Source: Streptomyces sp. ISL-1
Lineage (GTDB): Bacteria > Actinomycetota > Actinomycetes > Streptomycetales > Streptomycetaceae
Length of the DNA: 64,000 bases
Direction: 5' to 3'
Assembly: GCF_018614585.1 (NCBI RefSeq)
Contig: NZ_JAGGOI010000004.1
Span: 186,001 to 250,000 of the forward strand
The notes under the pieces are model-generated. The model was not told where the DNA came from and made no database searches. It saw nothing but the letters and a program-made list of their open reading frames with translations. The position numbers and the translations under genes are program-made. Positions 1 through 9,363 of this stretch are shown here, one piece after another. Within the stretch, counting starts at the first letter, position 1. Each line of letters starts with the position of its first letter.

Positions 1-64
1 GGCAGGGTTTCCCGTCACGGTCGTCCCGGGGCCTCGACATAGCCTCCAGCCGTGCTCGAACGGC

Positions 65-98
65 CGGAGCCGGGCGGGTGAGGACCCGCCCGGCTCCG
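65..98. terminator. Rho-independent-type terminator hairpin
   Basis: A 15-bp perfect stem (65-79 paired with 84-98) closes a 4-nt loop (GAGG). It lies 15 bp downstream of the stop of the minus-strand NmrA-type gene, where a transcription terminator is expected. There is no clear T-run, which is normal for Streptomyces hairpin terminators. Confidence 0.7.
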
Positions 99-113
99 TC
101 GGACGCCGCTCGG

Positions 114-938
114 TCAGGCGTTGAACGCCGCGGCGTTCTCACGCACCCACTGGGCGAAGGTGCGCGCGGGCTTGCCCGTCACCTTCTCCACCGTGGGCAG
201 CACGGTGTAACCGGCCTCCGGCGGGTTCGTCCGCATCATCAGGAAGAACTCGATGTCCTCCTCCGCGTAGCCGGTCTGGCGCCACTGCTCGACGATCTCG
301 TCCCTGGACAGCTCGATGTACCGCACCTCGCGGCCCAGCGCCTCGGCGATCGTGCGCACCTTCTCCGCGGGCGTCAGCGCCTGCGGGCCGGTAAGCCAGT
401 ACTCCTGCTCCGCGTGCCCGTCGGCGGTCAGCGCGACCGCTGCGACGGCGGCGATGTCCGCCTCGTGCACCATGGCGCTCTTGGCCTCGGCGAACGCCTC
501 ACGGACAACACCCTCGGTCTTCACCGACTCGGCCCACTCCAGGGCGTTGGACATGAACTCCACCGGCGAGAGGTGCGTCCACTCCAGATTGCTGGCCTCG
601 ATGGCCTGCTCCAGCGGGCTCTTCTCGGTGTCGCCCTTGAGTACGGTCACCTTGCGCACGCCGGCCTTCTGCGCCAGGTCGACGATCTCCTCGCCATTGG
701 TCAGCGCCGAGTAGTCCTCACCGTTGAAGCTGATGAGATGCGCGGCGGTCACTCCGTCGAAGGCCTTGGCCAGGCTGGCGGTATCCGACAGGTTGCCGGC
801 GAACGCCTCCGCCCCGGCCGGGAACTTGGCCTTCTGCGGATTGCGGGTGAGGGCACGAACCTGCTGCCCGGAGGCAACCAACTGCTCGACAAGGGGGCGT
901 CCGACGTTACCTGTGGCGCCGGCGACAAGAATGGTCAT
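114..938 (-). CDS. NmrA/SDR-family NAD(P)H-binding oxidoreductase
   Basis: This 274-aa cytoplasmic protein has an N-terminal Rossmann motif GATGNVG at residues 7-13 and lacks the classical YxxxK dyad. That is the pattern of NmrA-like and QOR2-type NAD(P)H:quinone oxidoreductases. The start is set by AAGGAG just upstream of the ATG at 938; an in-frame start 13 codons further upstream lacks a ribosome binding site. It diverges from a WYL regulator across 81 bp, an arrangement typical of a regulator and its target. The substrate is unknown. A role in quinone handling for the neighbouring polyketide cluster is possible but not shown. Confidence 0.85.
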   Translation of the reverse strand: MTILVAGATGNVGRPLVEQLVASGQQVRALTRNPQKAKFPAGAEAFAGNLSDTASLAKAFDGVTAAHLISFNGEDYSALTNGEEIVDLAQKAGVRKVTVLKGDTEKSPLEQAIEASNLEWTHLSPVEFMSNALEWAESVKTEGVVREAFAEAKSAMVHEADIAAVAAVALTADGHAEQEYWLTGPQALTPAEKVRTIAEALGREVRYIELSRDEIVEQWRQTGYAEEDIEFFLMMRTNPPEAGYTVLPTVEKVTGKPARTFAQWVRENAAAFNA

Positions 939-985
939 GGAATTCTCCTTCCGTCCTGATGCAGACGCTAGGAGCATTCGCGGTC

Positions 986-1001
986 AACGCTTGTCCGCGT
1001 T
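986..1001. promoter_or_regulatory. Candidate operator in the NmrA/WYL divergent promoter
   Basis: The inverted repeat AACGC (986-990) and GCGTT (997-1001), spaced by 6 bp, lies just upstream of the WYL regulator start in the 81-bp divergent spacer. It may be the regulator's own binding site. This is judged from position and symmetry only. Confidence 0.3.
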
Positions 1002-1019
1002 CGGTGCGAAACTTTCGCC

Positions 1020-1994
1020 ATGTTGGAGACCTCGGCCCGGCTGCTTCGTCTGCTCGGGTTGCTACAGACACAAAGGGACTGGTCGGGCACGGAGCTGTCC
1101 GACCGTCTCGGCGTGAGCCCGCGGACGGTACGCCGCGATGTCGAGAAACTGCGGACGCTGGGCTATCCGATCAATGCGATCGGCGGCGTCGGCGGCGGCT
1201 ACCAACTGGGCGCCGGCGCTTCGCTGCCGCCGCTGCTGCTGGACGACGAGGAGGCGATCGCCGTGGCGGTCGGGCTGCGTACGGCGGCCGGAGGCGCGGT
1301 CACGGGCATCGCCGAGACGTCCGTACGGGCCCTGGCGAAGCTGGACCAGGTGCTGCCGTCGCGGCTGCGCCACCAGGTCAACACGCTCAGCGCGGCCCTG
1401 GTGACGATGCCTATGCCCGGCCGTACGGTCGATCCCTCCACGCTGAGCGCGATCGCCTCGGCGGTGCGCGACCGCGAACGGCTGCGGTTCGACTACGAGT
1501 CGTACGACGGCTCGCGGAGCGTTCGTGACGTGGAGCCGTACCGGATGGTCCTTGACGCGCGGCGGTGGTACCTCTTCGCCTGGGACACACAGAGGTCGGA
1601 CTGGCGCAGGTTCCGGGTCGACCGGCTGAAGATTCGCACTCCCACAGGCCCCAGGTTCAGCCCGAGAGCGCTGCCCACCGAGGATCTGGCCAGCTACTTC
1701 GCCATGGGGCGGAACACCGCCCAGTTCCGCTACCGGGCGGTGCTCACCATGCGCGGATCGGCGATGGAGGTGGCCGATGAGGTTCCATCCACGCTCGGAG
1801 GGGTGGAACCCATCGACGACGAGACATGCCTGCTGCGGATCGGCTCGGACAGTCTGGACCACCTGGCTGTGTGGGTGGCCGCGTTCGGTTTTGACTTTGT
1901 GGTGCATGAACCACCCGAGCTGGTGGAGCACCTCCGGACGCTGACCACACGCCTTCGGCGGGCGGCCTGGCCGGAGGGTGACGACTGCCCCTGA
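1020..1994 (+). CDS. WYL-domain transcriptional regulator (YafY/DeoR-like HTH)
   Basis: This is a 324-aa regulator. An N-terminal HTH_11 domain (about residues 1-60, with LGVSPRTVRRDVEKL as recognition helix) is followed by a WYL domain (WYLFAWDTQRSDWRRFRVDRL region near residue 180) and a C-terminal WCX-like extension. WYL proteins bind DNA and sense small ligands or nucleic acids through the WYL fold. It diverges from the NmrA-type oxidoreductase and probably controls that gene. It converges on the azoreductase gene with only 16 bp between the stops. Cluster membership is doubtful, and it may mark the left edge of the cluster. Confidence 0.85.
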   Translation: MLETSARLLRLLGLLQTQRDWSGTELSDRLGVSPRTVRRDVEKLRTLGYPINAIGGVGGGYQLGAGASLPPLLLDDEEAIAVAVGLRTAAGGAVTGIAETSVRALAKLDQVLPSRLRHQVNTLSAALVTMPMPGRTVDPSTLSAIASAVRDRERLRFDYESYDGSRSVRDVEPYRMVLDARRWYLFAWDTQRSDWRRFRVDRLKIRTPTGPRFSPRALPTEDLASYFAMGRNTAQFRYRAVLTMRGSAMEVADEVPSTLGGVEPIDDETCLLRIGSDSLDHLAVWVAAFGFDFVVHEPPELVEHLRTLTTRLRRAAWPEGDDCP

Positions 1995-2010
1995 GGTCTG
2001 TCCCTGCCGG

Positions 2011-2661
2011 TCAGGCCCGGGCCGGCGCGGCGGCGACGGACTTGGCGCGTTCCAGCACCTCGGCCTCCGCCGTCTGGAGCGAGGTGGCCGCCTTCTCCAG
2101 CTCCAGCGGGTCCTGGGAGGTGTAGGGGGTCACCGTGTAGGACGCGGTGATGATCTCCAACTGGTATCCGAGGACCTTCTCCAGGACGGTACGCAGATAC
2201 GGCGCGCAGTGGTCCATGGCATGATCGGGCGAGCTGGCACTGTAGTCGCCGCCGTAGGCCAGCAGCACCGTGGCCGGGCGTCCCGCCAGCGGGTTGACAC
2301 TCGGGTCGTAGGGCAGCGTACGGCCCATCAGCAACGACTGGTCCAGCCACGCCTTGAGGTGCGAGGGGATGGTCCAGTTGTGCATCGGCGCGCTGATCAG
2401 CAGCGCGTCCGCGGACAGGATTTCCTCCACCAGTTCGTCGTGCAACGCGGCCGCCGCGCGCTGGCTGTCGGTCTCCGGCTCATTGAGGAGGGTGACGACC
2501 CCGTCGCCGTCCAAGTGAGGTACCGGGGCCGCGACGAGGTCGCGGTAGGCGACCGTCGCGTGGGGCTGTTCCTTGCCCCACACCTCGCGGAAGGAACCGG
2601 CGAGCTTGCGCGACACGGAGTACAGCGAGGGCGAGGAGTCGATGTGCAGCAGGTTGGCCAC
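2011..2661 (-). CDS. FMN-dependent NADH-azoreductase / quinone reductase
   Basis: This 216-aa flavodoxin-like-fold protein matches the AzoR family: LLHIDSSPS and SVSR near the N-terminus form the FMN phosphate site, and SAPMHNWTIPSHLKAWLDQ corresponds to the family P-x-Y/H-N...P-x-x-L-K-x-W-x-D segment. These homodimeric enzymes reduce quinones and azo compounds with NADH by two-electron steps. The GTG start at 2661 follows a GAGAGG ribosome binding site; the frame stays open upstream but only in antisense to the next gene. It lies 112 bp downstream of the N-methyltransferase in the same direction, so it could be co-transcribed and act on the quinone product. That role is inference. Confidence 0.8.
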   Translation of the reverse strand: MANLLHIDSSPSLYSVSRKLAGSFREVWGKEQPHATVAYRDLVAAPVPHLDGDGVVTLLNEPETDSQRAAAALHDELVEEILSADALLISAPMHNWTIPSHLKAWLDQSLLMGRTLPYDPSVNPLAGRPATVLLAYGGDYSASSPDHAMDHCAPYLRTVLEKVLGYQLEIITASYTVTPYTSQDPLELEKAATSLQTAEAEVLERAKSVAAAPARA

Positions 2662-2773
2662 GGGATACCTCTCATGAAGAGCGATGAACGCCGTGCGGTG
2701 GCGCTCGTGATGGACGCATGGTGCGGTGCCGCGCTCGAACCCGGTCAGAGTGCGGCTTGCGTGCGGGGCGAGG

Positions 2774-3487
2774 TCACACGCGGACGCCGACGAACAGACC
2801 CCGGCCGGACAGCACGCCAGGGACGTACTCCGGCCGCAGACCGGCCTGTTCGAAGGCCGTCTCGTACTGCTTGCGGGTGAAGAGCATGGCGCGGTGCACT
2901 TCGCGCACATGCCGGACGCCGTCGCTCGGCGAGGCCAGCAGGTAGTGCACCTGCATCTGCGACGTGTCGCCTTCGCGAACGGTGTGGGCGACCCTGGCGA
3001 TGGTGGTGCCCTCCCACTCGACGACATCGCTGGACACCCAGCGGTCGACATAGGTCTCGGGGAACCACCACGGCTCGACCGCCACCACTCCCCCGGGCAC
3101 GACGTGCCGGGCGAAGCAACTGAGTGACTGGTTCAGCTCGTCGACGGAATCCACATAGCCGATCGAGGCGAACAGGCAGGTCAGGGAGTCGAAGGTGCGA
3201 CCGAGGTCGAACGAGCGCATATCGCCGGTGTGCAGCGGGATGTCCGGCATGTCGACTCGTGCGAGCTCCAGCATCGGCTCGGAGAGGTCGATGCCCTCCG
3301 TCGGACCGATGAGTTCGGTGAACGGTTTCAGATGTCCGCCAGTCCCACAGGCGACGTCCAGCACGGAGGAGGCCCCAGGGAAGCGCTGGTGGATCTGTTC
3401 GGCGACCACCTCGGCCTCCGCGAGATAGTCCTTGCCCCGCGCGGTGTGCTGCGCGTAGTAGATCTTCGCCGACTCGGCGCCGTACAT
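2774..3487 (-). CDS. NDP-aminohexose N,N-dimethyltransferase (DesVI/TylM1-like), copy 1
   Basis: This is a 237-aa class I SAM methyltransferase. The SAM-binding motif I is [11 protein letters not shown] near residue 45, and the N-terminus contains [10 protein letters not shown], typical of TDP-sugar N-methyltransferases such as DesVI and TylM1. It should convert a 3-amino to a 3-dimethylamino sugar. The ATG at 3487 follows GGAGGAG. It diverges from the ketoreductase/aminotransferase pair over a 169-bp promoter region. With those genes and glycosyltransferase 1 it forms the left sugar set, best matched to angolosamine. A second, clearly related copy lies at 34892-35623. Confidence 0.88.
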   Translation of the reverse strand: MYGAESAKIYYAQHTARGKDYLAEAEVVAEQIHQRFPGASSVLDVACGTGGHLKPFTELIGPTEGIDLSEPMLELARVDMPDIPLHTGDMRSFDLGRTFDSLTCLFASIGYVDSVDELNQSLSCFARHVVPGGVVAVEPWWFPETYVDRWVSSDVVEWEGTTIARVAHTVREGDTSQMQVHYLLASPSDGVRHVREVHRAMLFTRKQYETAFEQAGLRPEYVPGVLSGRGLFVGVRV

Positions 3488-3546
3488 ACCAACTCCTCCA
3501 TTGCGGCAGTGGTGTTGCCCAGGTCCCGGCAGACTCCCCCTCCTGC

Positions 3547-3564
3547 GTCGAGTGCCGCTGGAAC
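3547..3564. promoter_or_regulatory. Weak candidate SARP heptad pair
   Basis: Heptads GTCGAGT (3547-3553) and CTGGAAC (3558-3564) are separated by 4 bp, giving the 11-bp repeat spacing bound by SARP activators. The second heptad is followed by CCGG, as in two other candidate boxes in this cluster. The pair lies between the divergent N-methyltransferase and ketoreductase genes. The heptads match each other only partly. Confidence 0.3.
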
Positions 3565-3656
3565 CCGGCCGGGGCTTGAGCGAGTCCCGATCGAAGCGGT
3601 CCACCCTTCACGCAGTGCTTGGTTTCTTGAGCGAAGGAAGCGAAGGAAAGGACACC

Positions 3657-4622
3657 ATGTCCGCAAACGGCAGGGTCGTCGTCCTGGGCGGTACGGGTTT
3701 CCTCGGGCGGCATGTGTGCGTGGCCCTCGGCGAACGCGGCTTCGATGTCGTCGCCGTCGCCCGCAGGCCGCCGGTCGACGCCATTCCCGGGCGGTTCCTC
3801 GCACGCGACCTCGTCCAGCTGTCGCCACAGGAGCTGGCGAAGGATCTGGACGAGATCCGGCCCGCGGTGGTCGTCAACACCGTCGGGAGCATCTGGGGGC
3901 GCACCGACGAGCAGATGTGGAAGGCCGCCGCCGTCCCGACGCTGCGTCTGCTGGACGCGCTGGCGCTGCTGTCCGAGCGGCCCCGGATGGTCCATCTCGG
4001 CTCGGTGCTGGAGTACGGCCGGATGACGCCCGGCAGCACCGCGGGAGCCGCCACGGTGGCGAAGCCCACCAGTGCGTACGGCCGGGCGAAACTGGCGGCG
4101 ACGCAGGCGGTGCTGGAGCGGATGGAAGCGGGCGAGCTGGAGGGCATGGTGCTGCGGGTGAGCAATCTCGCGGGCCCCGGCAGCCCGGACGTGAGCCTGC
4201 TCGGCCAGGTCGCCCGCCAGCTCCTGGCGGCGGGCGAGAGGCCGGCAGTGGTCCGGCTCGACCCCCTGCTGGCCCACCGCGACTACGTGGACGTCCGCGA
4301 CGTCGCCGACGCCGTGGTGGCCGCCACGGCGTCGAAGGTGTCCGGCGAGCTGGTCGACATCGGCAGCGGCGAGAGTACGCCGGTGCGCACCGTGGTCGAC
4401 CTGCTGATCGAGCGCAGCCGGCTGCCCGCCGCCGTCGTGGAGCGCAGCGGGTCGGGCAAGCAGCACTCCACCGAGACCTGGTCGCGGGTGGACATCGGAC
4501 CGGCCGAGCGGCTGCTCGGCTGGCGGCCGCGCAGGCCGCTCGCCGATGCGGTGGAGGCGTACTGGCGCGAGTTCATCGAGCGACAACACATCACGACGCG
4601 AAAGGGAGAGCCGTCGGCATGA
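3657..4622 (+). CDS. NDP-hexose 4-ketoreductase, copy 1
   Basis: This is a 321-aa extended SDR. The NAD(P)H motif GGTGFLG sits at residues 11-17 and a YGRAK (YxxxK) catalytic element follows in the middle of the protein. It resembles the EvaE/UrdR type of dTDP-4-keto-6-deoxyhexose 4-ketoreductase, which sets the C4 hydroxyl late in deoxysugar assembly. The start at 3657 has AAGGAAAGG upstream. The stop overlaps the aminotransferase start in ATGA, so the two are translationally coupled. A second 4-ketoreductase with the same fold lies at 35703-36680, consistent with two different sugars in the product. Confidence 0.85.
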   Translation: MSANGRVVVLGGTGFLGRHVCVALGERGFDVVAVARRPPVDAIPGRFLARDLVQLSPQELAKDLDEIRPAVVVNTVGSIWGRTDEQMWKAAAVPTLRLLDALALLSERPRMVHLGSVLEYGRMTPGSTAGAATVAKPTSAYGRAKLAATQAVLERMEAGELEGMVLRVSNLAGPGSPDVSLLGQVARQLLAAGERPAVVRLDPLLAHRDYVDVRDVADAVVAATASKVSGELVDIGSGESTPVRTVVDLLIERSRLPAAVVERSGSGKQHSTETWSRVDIGPAERLLGWRPRRPLADAVEAYWREFIERQHITTRKGEPSA

Positions 4623-5737
4623 CCACTTATGTCTGGGACTATCTGCCGGAGTACGAGGCGGAACGCGAAGATCTACTGGACGCCGTCGACACGGTGTTCC
4701 GCTCCGGCAAACTGGTGCTCGGGCCGAGTGTCGGCGGCTTCGAGCGCGAGTTCGCCGACTACCACGGGGTGGCGCACTGCACCGGCGTGGACAACGGCAC
4801 CAACGCGGTCAAGCTCGGCCTGCAGGCTCTGGGCGTCGGCCCCGGGGACGAGGTGATCACCGTCTCGAACACCGCGGCGCCCACGGTGGTGGCCATCGAC
4901 GGCACCGGCGCCACACCGGTGTTCGTCGACATCCGTGAGCAGGACTTCCTCATGGACACCGCGCAGGTGGCCGCGGCCATCACACCGCGCACCAAGGCCC
5001 TGCTGCCCGTACATCTCTACGGGCAGTGCGTCGACATGGCGCCGCTGCGTGAACTCGCCGACCGGCACGGGCTGGTGATCCTGGAGGACTGCGCCCAGGC
5101 GCACGGCGCGCGTCACCACGGCAGACTCGCAGGCACCATGGGCGACGCGGCCGCGTTCTCGTTCTACCCGACCAAGGTGCTGGGTGCCTACGGCGACGGC
5201 GGGGCGGTGATCACCTCGGACGACGAGATCGACGGCGACATGCGGCGGCTGCGCTACTACGGCATGGAGAAGACCTACTACGTGGTGCGCACCCCCGGAC
5301 ACAACAGCCGCCTGGACGAGGTGCAGGCGGAGATCCTGCGCCGGAAGCTGCGCAGACTTGACGGCTACCTCGCGGGCCGCCGCACCGTGGCGGAGCGCTA
5401 CGAACAGGGTCTGGGCGATCTCGCCGACCGGGGTCTGCTGCTGCCCGCCACCAACGAGGGCAACGACCATGTGTACTACGTCTATGTGGTGCGCCATCCC
5501 CGGCGGGACGAGATCATCGAGGCGCTCAAGCGCTACGACATCTCACTGAACATCAGCTATCCCTGGCCGGTGCACACCAATTCCGGCTTCGCGCATCTCG
5601 GCTACGGCACGGGATCGCTGCCGGTCACCGAACGGCTGGCGGGCGAGATCTTCTCGCTTCCCATGTATCCCTCTTTGCCGGCCGGCCTCCAGGACAAGGT
5701 GATCTCCGCCGTACGGGAGGCCGTACTCGCCCTCTGA
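4619..5737 (+). CDS. NDP-3-keto-hexose 3-aminotransferase (TylB/EvaB-like, PLP)
   Basis: This is a 372-aa DegT/DnrJ/EryC1-family aminotransferase. The PLP-binding Lys lies in [10 protein letters not shown], with GxDNGTNA near residue 55 and the EDCAQAHGA segment typical of the family. Family members such as TylB, DesV and EvaB aminate the C3 ketone of dTDP-hexoses using glutamate. It is the only sugar aminotransferase in the window, so it probably serves both amino sugars. It overlaps the ketoreductase by 4 nt and is followed by a strong terminator. Formation of its 3-keto substrate would need a 2,3-dehydratase, which is not in the window. Confidence 0.9.
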   Translation: MTTYVWDYLPEYEAEREDLLDAVDTVFRSGKLVLGPSVGGFEREFADYHGVAHCTGVDNGTNAVKLGLQALGVGPGDEVITVSNTAAPTVVAIDGTGATPVFVDIREQDFLMDTAQVAAAITPRTKALLPVHLYGQCVDMAPLRELADRHGLVILEDCAQAHGARHHGRLAGTMGDAAAFSFYPTKVLGAYGDGGAVITSDDEIDGDMRRLRYYGMEKTYYVVRTPGHNSRLDEVQAEILRRKLRRLDGYLAGRRTVAERYEQGLGDLADRGLLLPATNEGNDHVYYVYVVRHPRRDEIIEALKRYDISLNISYPWPVHTNSGFAHLGYGTGSLPVTERLAGEIFSLPMYPSLPAGLQDKVISAVREAVLAL

Positions 5738-5744
5738 GTCACAG

Positions 5745-5788
5745 ATGACGGCAGGGCCCACCCGGTGCGGGGTGGGCCCTGCCGTCAT
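5745..5788. terminator. Bidirectional terminator
   Basis: A perfect 19-bp inverted repeat (745-763 with 770-788 of the 5.7-kb line) encloses a 6-nt loop. It lies between the convergent aminotransferase and glycosyltransferase 1 genes, 8 bp past each stop. Confidence 0.85.
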
Positions 5789-5796
5789 GAGGGACT

Positions 5797-6939
5797 TCAG
5801 ACGAGTGCCTCGATGGCCTTGATCACCTCCGCCGGGGCGGGCAGAGCGGCGATCTCGTCGGCCAGCCCGCGGGCACGCTCCCGGTAGGAGGGCTCGGCCA
5901 GCATCTTCGAGATCTCGGCCGCGACGTCCTCGGGCGGTTCGTGGTGCGACGCCATGGTGACCGAGGCGCCGTACTCGTCCACCCCGCGCATCGGGATCGC
6001 CGACGCCAGGATCTCGGGGAGGACCAACTGCGGGACTCCGGCGCTCAGCAGGGTCATCACCGTGACGCCTCCGCCGTGGTGCACCGCCACGTCCGTGGTC
6101 GGCGCGATCACGTCGAGGGGTACGAATCCGGCCTTGACGTCCGGGTATTCGGCCCGGATCTGCGAAGCGAGCGGCTCCGACGTCGCCACGACGACCTCCA
6201 CGTCGCCCTTGCCCAGCAGCGGGTTGTCCAGCAGGGGCCGGAAGAAGTCCATGCCCAGCGCCGGGATGAACACGCTCCGCGAGCCGGACGTGATCAGCAC
6301 CCGCGGACGGTCGCCCTTGGCGTACATCCACGGCTGCAGCGGGATCTGCGGGTTGCCGGCGGTCCAGCGCATGGGCTGCGCGGGTTCGGCGTAATCCGGC
6401 CGCACGCTGGGCGGAGTGATGTCGATGAACATGTTCGCGTCGGGGATCGCGTTCAGACCCAACTGGCCGAGTTCCGGGCGCAGTTCATCGGTGGCTCCCA
6501 GCCAGTCGACGTCCGTGCGGTCGTAGATGGCCCAGGTGTGGCGGACGTGCGGAAGACCGAACCGGTGGGCGACCAGTGGGGCGGCGAGGTTGTACTCCCC
6601 GCCGATCACCACATCGGGCTTCCACCGCTCGGCCAGCTCCTGAGTGCCCTGAAGGCTCGCCGCCGAGAGCCGGGCGAAGCCCCGCCCCGCGAAGTCCATC
6701 TCGCTGTCCTCGCCGGTGGGCATCTCCAGCCAGTTACCCTCGCGGTCCTTCAGTATCGCGTCCGCCATGCCCAACTGGGTCACCCCACAGGCGGGCAGGC
6801 CGAGGCCGTTGATGAGGTCGAGGTTCTCCTCCGGCGCGGCCACGATGACGTCGTGGCCGGCCGTCCTCGCCGCCGACGCGAGCGGCGCGCCTGCGTGTAC
6901 GGGCGCGGCACCGCCCCCGGCGATGAACAGGAATCGCAT
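5797..6939 (-). CDS. Glycosyltransferase 1 (GT-B, GT1 family; candidate C-glycosyltransferase)
   Basis: This 380-aa GT-B enzyme has an N-terminal acceptor domain beginning MRFLFIAGGG and a C-terminal NDP-sugar domain. The donor-site motif DVAVHHGGGVTVMTLLSAG lies near residue 295; the usual HHGGxGT is slightly altered. The family transfers NDP-deoxysugars to polyketide aglycones. In pluramycins both amino sugars are attached through C-C bonds, so this is a candidate C-glycosyltransferase. Its position beside the aminotransferase, ketoreductase and N-methyltransferase copy 1 suggests the angolosamine step. The ATG at 6939 follows AAGGAG. Confidence 0.87.
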   Translation of the reverse strand: MRFLFIAGGGAAPVHAGAPLASAARTAGHDVIVAAPEENLDLINGLGLPACGVTQLGMADAILKDREGNWLEMPTGEDSEMDFAGRGFARLSAASLQGTQELAERWKPDVVIGGEYNLAAPLVAHRFGLPHVRHTWAIYDRTDVDWLGATDELRPELGQLGLNAIPDANMFIDITPPSVRPDYAEPAQPMRWTAGNPQIPLQPWMYAKGDRPRVLITSGSRSVFIPALGMDFFRPLLDNPLLGKGDVEVVVATSEPLASQIRAEYPDVKAGFVPLDVIAPTTDVAVHHGGGVTVMTLLSAGVPQLVLPEILASAIPMRGVDEYGASVTMASHHEPPEDVAAEISKMLAEPSYRERARGLADEIAALPAPAEVIKAIEALV

Positions 6940-7000
6940 GGTTTCTCCTTAGCTCATCAAGGACCGAGGGCCACGGCGGGCGCCGCGCCCGGCGGCCCGA

Positions 7001-7804
7001 TTACTGGCTCACGGCCTTCTTGTACCGGTGGATGGCCAGCGGTACGAAGATCGCGAGAATCAGGGCGATCCACAGGAACGACGCCAGGACCGGGTTCTGC
7101 AGTGGCCACACGTCCGGGTCGGGCCGGCCCGCGGGGATGTTGCCGAACAGCTGCCTGCATGCCTCGACCACGGCCGAGACCGGGTTCCAGTCCGCGACCA
7201 CCCGCAGCACCGAGGGCAGTCCCTCACTGGGCACGAACGAGTTCGAGATGAAGGTGAGCGGCAGCAGAACCATGAGCATGGCGTTGCCGAGCACCTCGGG
7301 TGACTTCGCCGTCAGTCCGATCGCGGCGGTGATCCAGGAGGCGGCGTAGGCGAACAGGAAAAGCACCAGGAAGGCCAGCGCCGCGTCGAGAGCGTTGGAA
7401 CGGATCCGCCACCCCATGAGCAGACCGGTCAGCGACATGAGGACGATCACGAGGACGTTGTTGACCGCGTCGCCGTTGGTCCGGCCGATGAGGACCGCCG
7501 ACTGCGAGATGGGCAGCGACCGGAACCGGTCGATCAGGCCCAGCTTCATGTCGTGGGCGATGCCCACACCGGTGTTCGTGGCGGTCAGCAGCATCGTCTG
7601 CGTCAGGATGCCGATGACCATGAACTCGCGGTAGTTGGAGCCGCCGACGTCGATCGCGCTGCCGAAGACGAAGCCGAAGAGCAGGGCGAACGCGATCGGC
7701 GCCGCGCTGGCGAACACCACGATGTCGGGGTTGCGCAGGTTCTTGAGAACGTTGCGCTTGGTGAGGGTGAGGCCGTCCTCGACGGCCTGGCTGAAGGCGT
7801 TCAC
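7001..7804 (-). CDS. ABC-2 type permease (DrrB-like)
   Basis: This 267-aa membrane protein has about six hydrophobic segments, beginning with IVVFASAAPIAFALLFGFVF near residue 30, and a C-terminal PLAIHRYKKAVSQ tail. This is the layout of DrrB, the permease for daunorubicin export. The GTG start overlaps the stop of the ATPase gene (GTGA), so the pair is coupled. It should form the membrane channel that exports the cluster product and contribute to self-resistance. It belongs to a minus-strand run that continues into glycosyltransferase 1 after 61 bp. Confidence 0.88.
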   Translation of the reverse strand: MNAFSQAVEDGLTLTKRNVLKNLRNPDIVVFASAAPIAFALLFGFVFGSAIDVGGSNYREFMVIGILTQTMLLTATNTGVGIAHDMKLGLIDRFRSLPISQSAVLIGRTNGDAVNNVLVIVLMSLTGLLMGWRIRSNALDAALAFLVLFLFAYAASWITAAIGLTAKSPEVLGNAMLMVLLPLTFISNSFVPSEGLPSVLRVVADWNPVSAVVEACRQLFGNIPAGRPDPDVWPLQNPVLASFLWIALILAIFVPLAIHRYKKAVSQ

Positions 7805-8790
7805 TTGATCCGCTCCTTCGCCCGGGCATCGGGCACGCCTGCCGCATCGGCCGGCCGGGAATTGTCCGTCAGGGCCAGGAACACTTCGTCCATGCTCGGC
7901 CTGCGCAGCGTGGTGCCCACCAGTCGCACGTTCGACCGGTCCAGCACCCGGATGCTGTTCACGAGCGCCGCCGGTCCGTCAGTGACGGGCACGATGACGC
8001 GGTCGTTCTCCTCGTCCACGGTGATCTCGCCCTGGGCGATCTCGCGCAGCACCGTCCGGGCGTGGGTGGCGTCCGACCGGCTGCCGACGGTGATTTCGAG
8101 GCGTTCACCGCCGACGCGGTCCTTGAGCTCGTCCGGGGTGCCCTCGGCGATGACCCGGCCGTGGTCCATCACGGTGATGCGGTCGGCCAGTTGGTCGGCC
8201 TCCTCCAGATACTGCGTGGTGAGCAGCAGGGTGGTGCCGCCCCGCACCAGCTCGGCGATCACCTCCCACATGGCCATCCGGCTGCGGACGTCGAGGCCGG
8301 TCGTGGGCTCGTCCAGGAAGAGGACCTCCGGCTTGGACACCACGGAACAGGCGAGGTCGACCCGGCGGCGCATGCCTCCCGAGTAGCCCTTCACCTGCCG
8401 GTCGGCGCTCTCGGTGAGATCGAACCGCTCCAGCAGCTCGTCGGCCCGCTTGTTACTGACCGAGGCGCCGAGGTGGTAGAGCCTGCCCACCATGCGGAGG
8501 TTCTCCCTGGCGGTGAGGTCCTCGTCGACGGCGGCGTACTGGCCGGAGAGGCCGATCTTCCGGCGCAGCTTGACCGCGTCGGTCTGTACATCGAGGCCGG
8601 CGACCGTGGCGCGGCCCGAGTCGGGCCGGAGCAGGGTCGACAGCACCCGCACCGTCGTTGTCTTGCCCGAGCCGTTGGGACCCAGCAACCCCAGGACCGT
8701 GCCCTCACGGACGGTCAGGTCCAGTCCGTCCAGCGCGGTATTGGTGCCGAAATTCCGTTTCAGTCCCTCGGCGACGATCGCATTCGTCAT
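7801..8790 (-). CDS. ABC transporter ATP-binding protein (DrrA-like, DUF4162 tail)
   Basis: This 329-aa ATPase has Walker A GPNGSGKTT near residue 40, signature YSGGMRRRVDL near 138, and Walker B VLFLDEPTTGLD near 160. A C-terminal DUF4162-like domain follows, as in DrrA and other drug-resistance ATPases. It pairs with the overlapping permease gene. The ATG at 8790 is preceded by GGAGGAG; open sequence upstream has no second plausible start. The expected role is ATP-driven export of the intercalating and alkylating product. Confidence 0.92.
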   Translation of the reverse strand: MTNAIVAEGLKRNFGTNTALDGLDLTVREGTVLGLLGPNGSGKTTTVRVLSTLLRPDSGRATVAGLDVQTDAVKLRRKIGLSGQYAAVDEDLTARENLRMVGRLYHLGASVSNKRADELLERFDLTESADRQVKGYSGGMRRRVDLACSVVSKPEVLFLDEPTTGLDVRSRMAMWEVIAELVRGGTTLLLTTQYLEEADQLADRITVMDHGRVIAEGTPDELKDRVGGERLEITVGSRSDATHARTVLREIAQGEITVDEENDRVIVPVTDGPAALVNSIRVLDRSNVRLVGTTLRRPSMDEVFLALTDNSRPADAAGVPDARAKERIK

Positions 8791-9363
8791 TACTCCTCCA
8801 TCACCCGCGTCACGCGAGCTCGCGTTGTCACCCCGACAGCTTCGGTCGGAGCGCTCCACACCGTAGGACCGGTCGCGGCCAGCTTTTGTCCCCGATTGCT
8901 CGGCCGCCGCGGATAATTCGTCGTCGCCCCCGGGATCGGGCCGATTCCCATTCTCCCGTCGGCGTACTGGACACCCGGTCGAATACCGCCGGACCGGTAG
9001 CCGGAGTACGCCCCCTGACGGTGGCTGGAAGTGGCGCTTCCGACTGGAGGGCATTTGGGCGGATGTAAAGCACGGGCAATGTACTGCCCATGCCCCGGCT
9101 GCCTGAGCGCATCCGATTGATCGTCCGGAAAGCGGCGAAAAACAGCCACCGAGCAGCTGGGAAAACGGGCATCCGCCGAGCTGACGTCCACGTCACGGCA
9201 TCGATCGAGGCGGAATCCAGGCCACCCATAGCGCCCGCCTCCAGCGTATCGGCACGGCGCTTCCCGGCGGCGTGGGCGAGAGATCTGGCCACCGTCGGGA
9301 CCGCGCCCACCTGCGTGTTGCTGTCTAAGCGGTCCGCCATGGACCGGGATCGGATACCTGACG
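8791..9363. other. 573-bp non-coding divergent spacer
   Basis: This stretch separates the exporter operon (minus) from the small secreted protein (plus) and should hold both promoters. Open frames cross it on both strands, but none has a ribosome binding site, family motif or normal composition. No SARP heptad pair was found. Confidence 0.6.

Noticed and set aside
2745..4589. A 614-codon minus-strand frame linking the N-methyltransferase region with ketoreductase 1
   Set aside because: It overlaps two real genes in other frames and has no supported start or domain.
3230..4618. N-terminal extension of the aminotransferase
   Set aside because: The frame is open far upstream but overlaps ketoreductase 1. 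The ATG in the ATGA overlap gives the normal family length.
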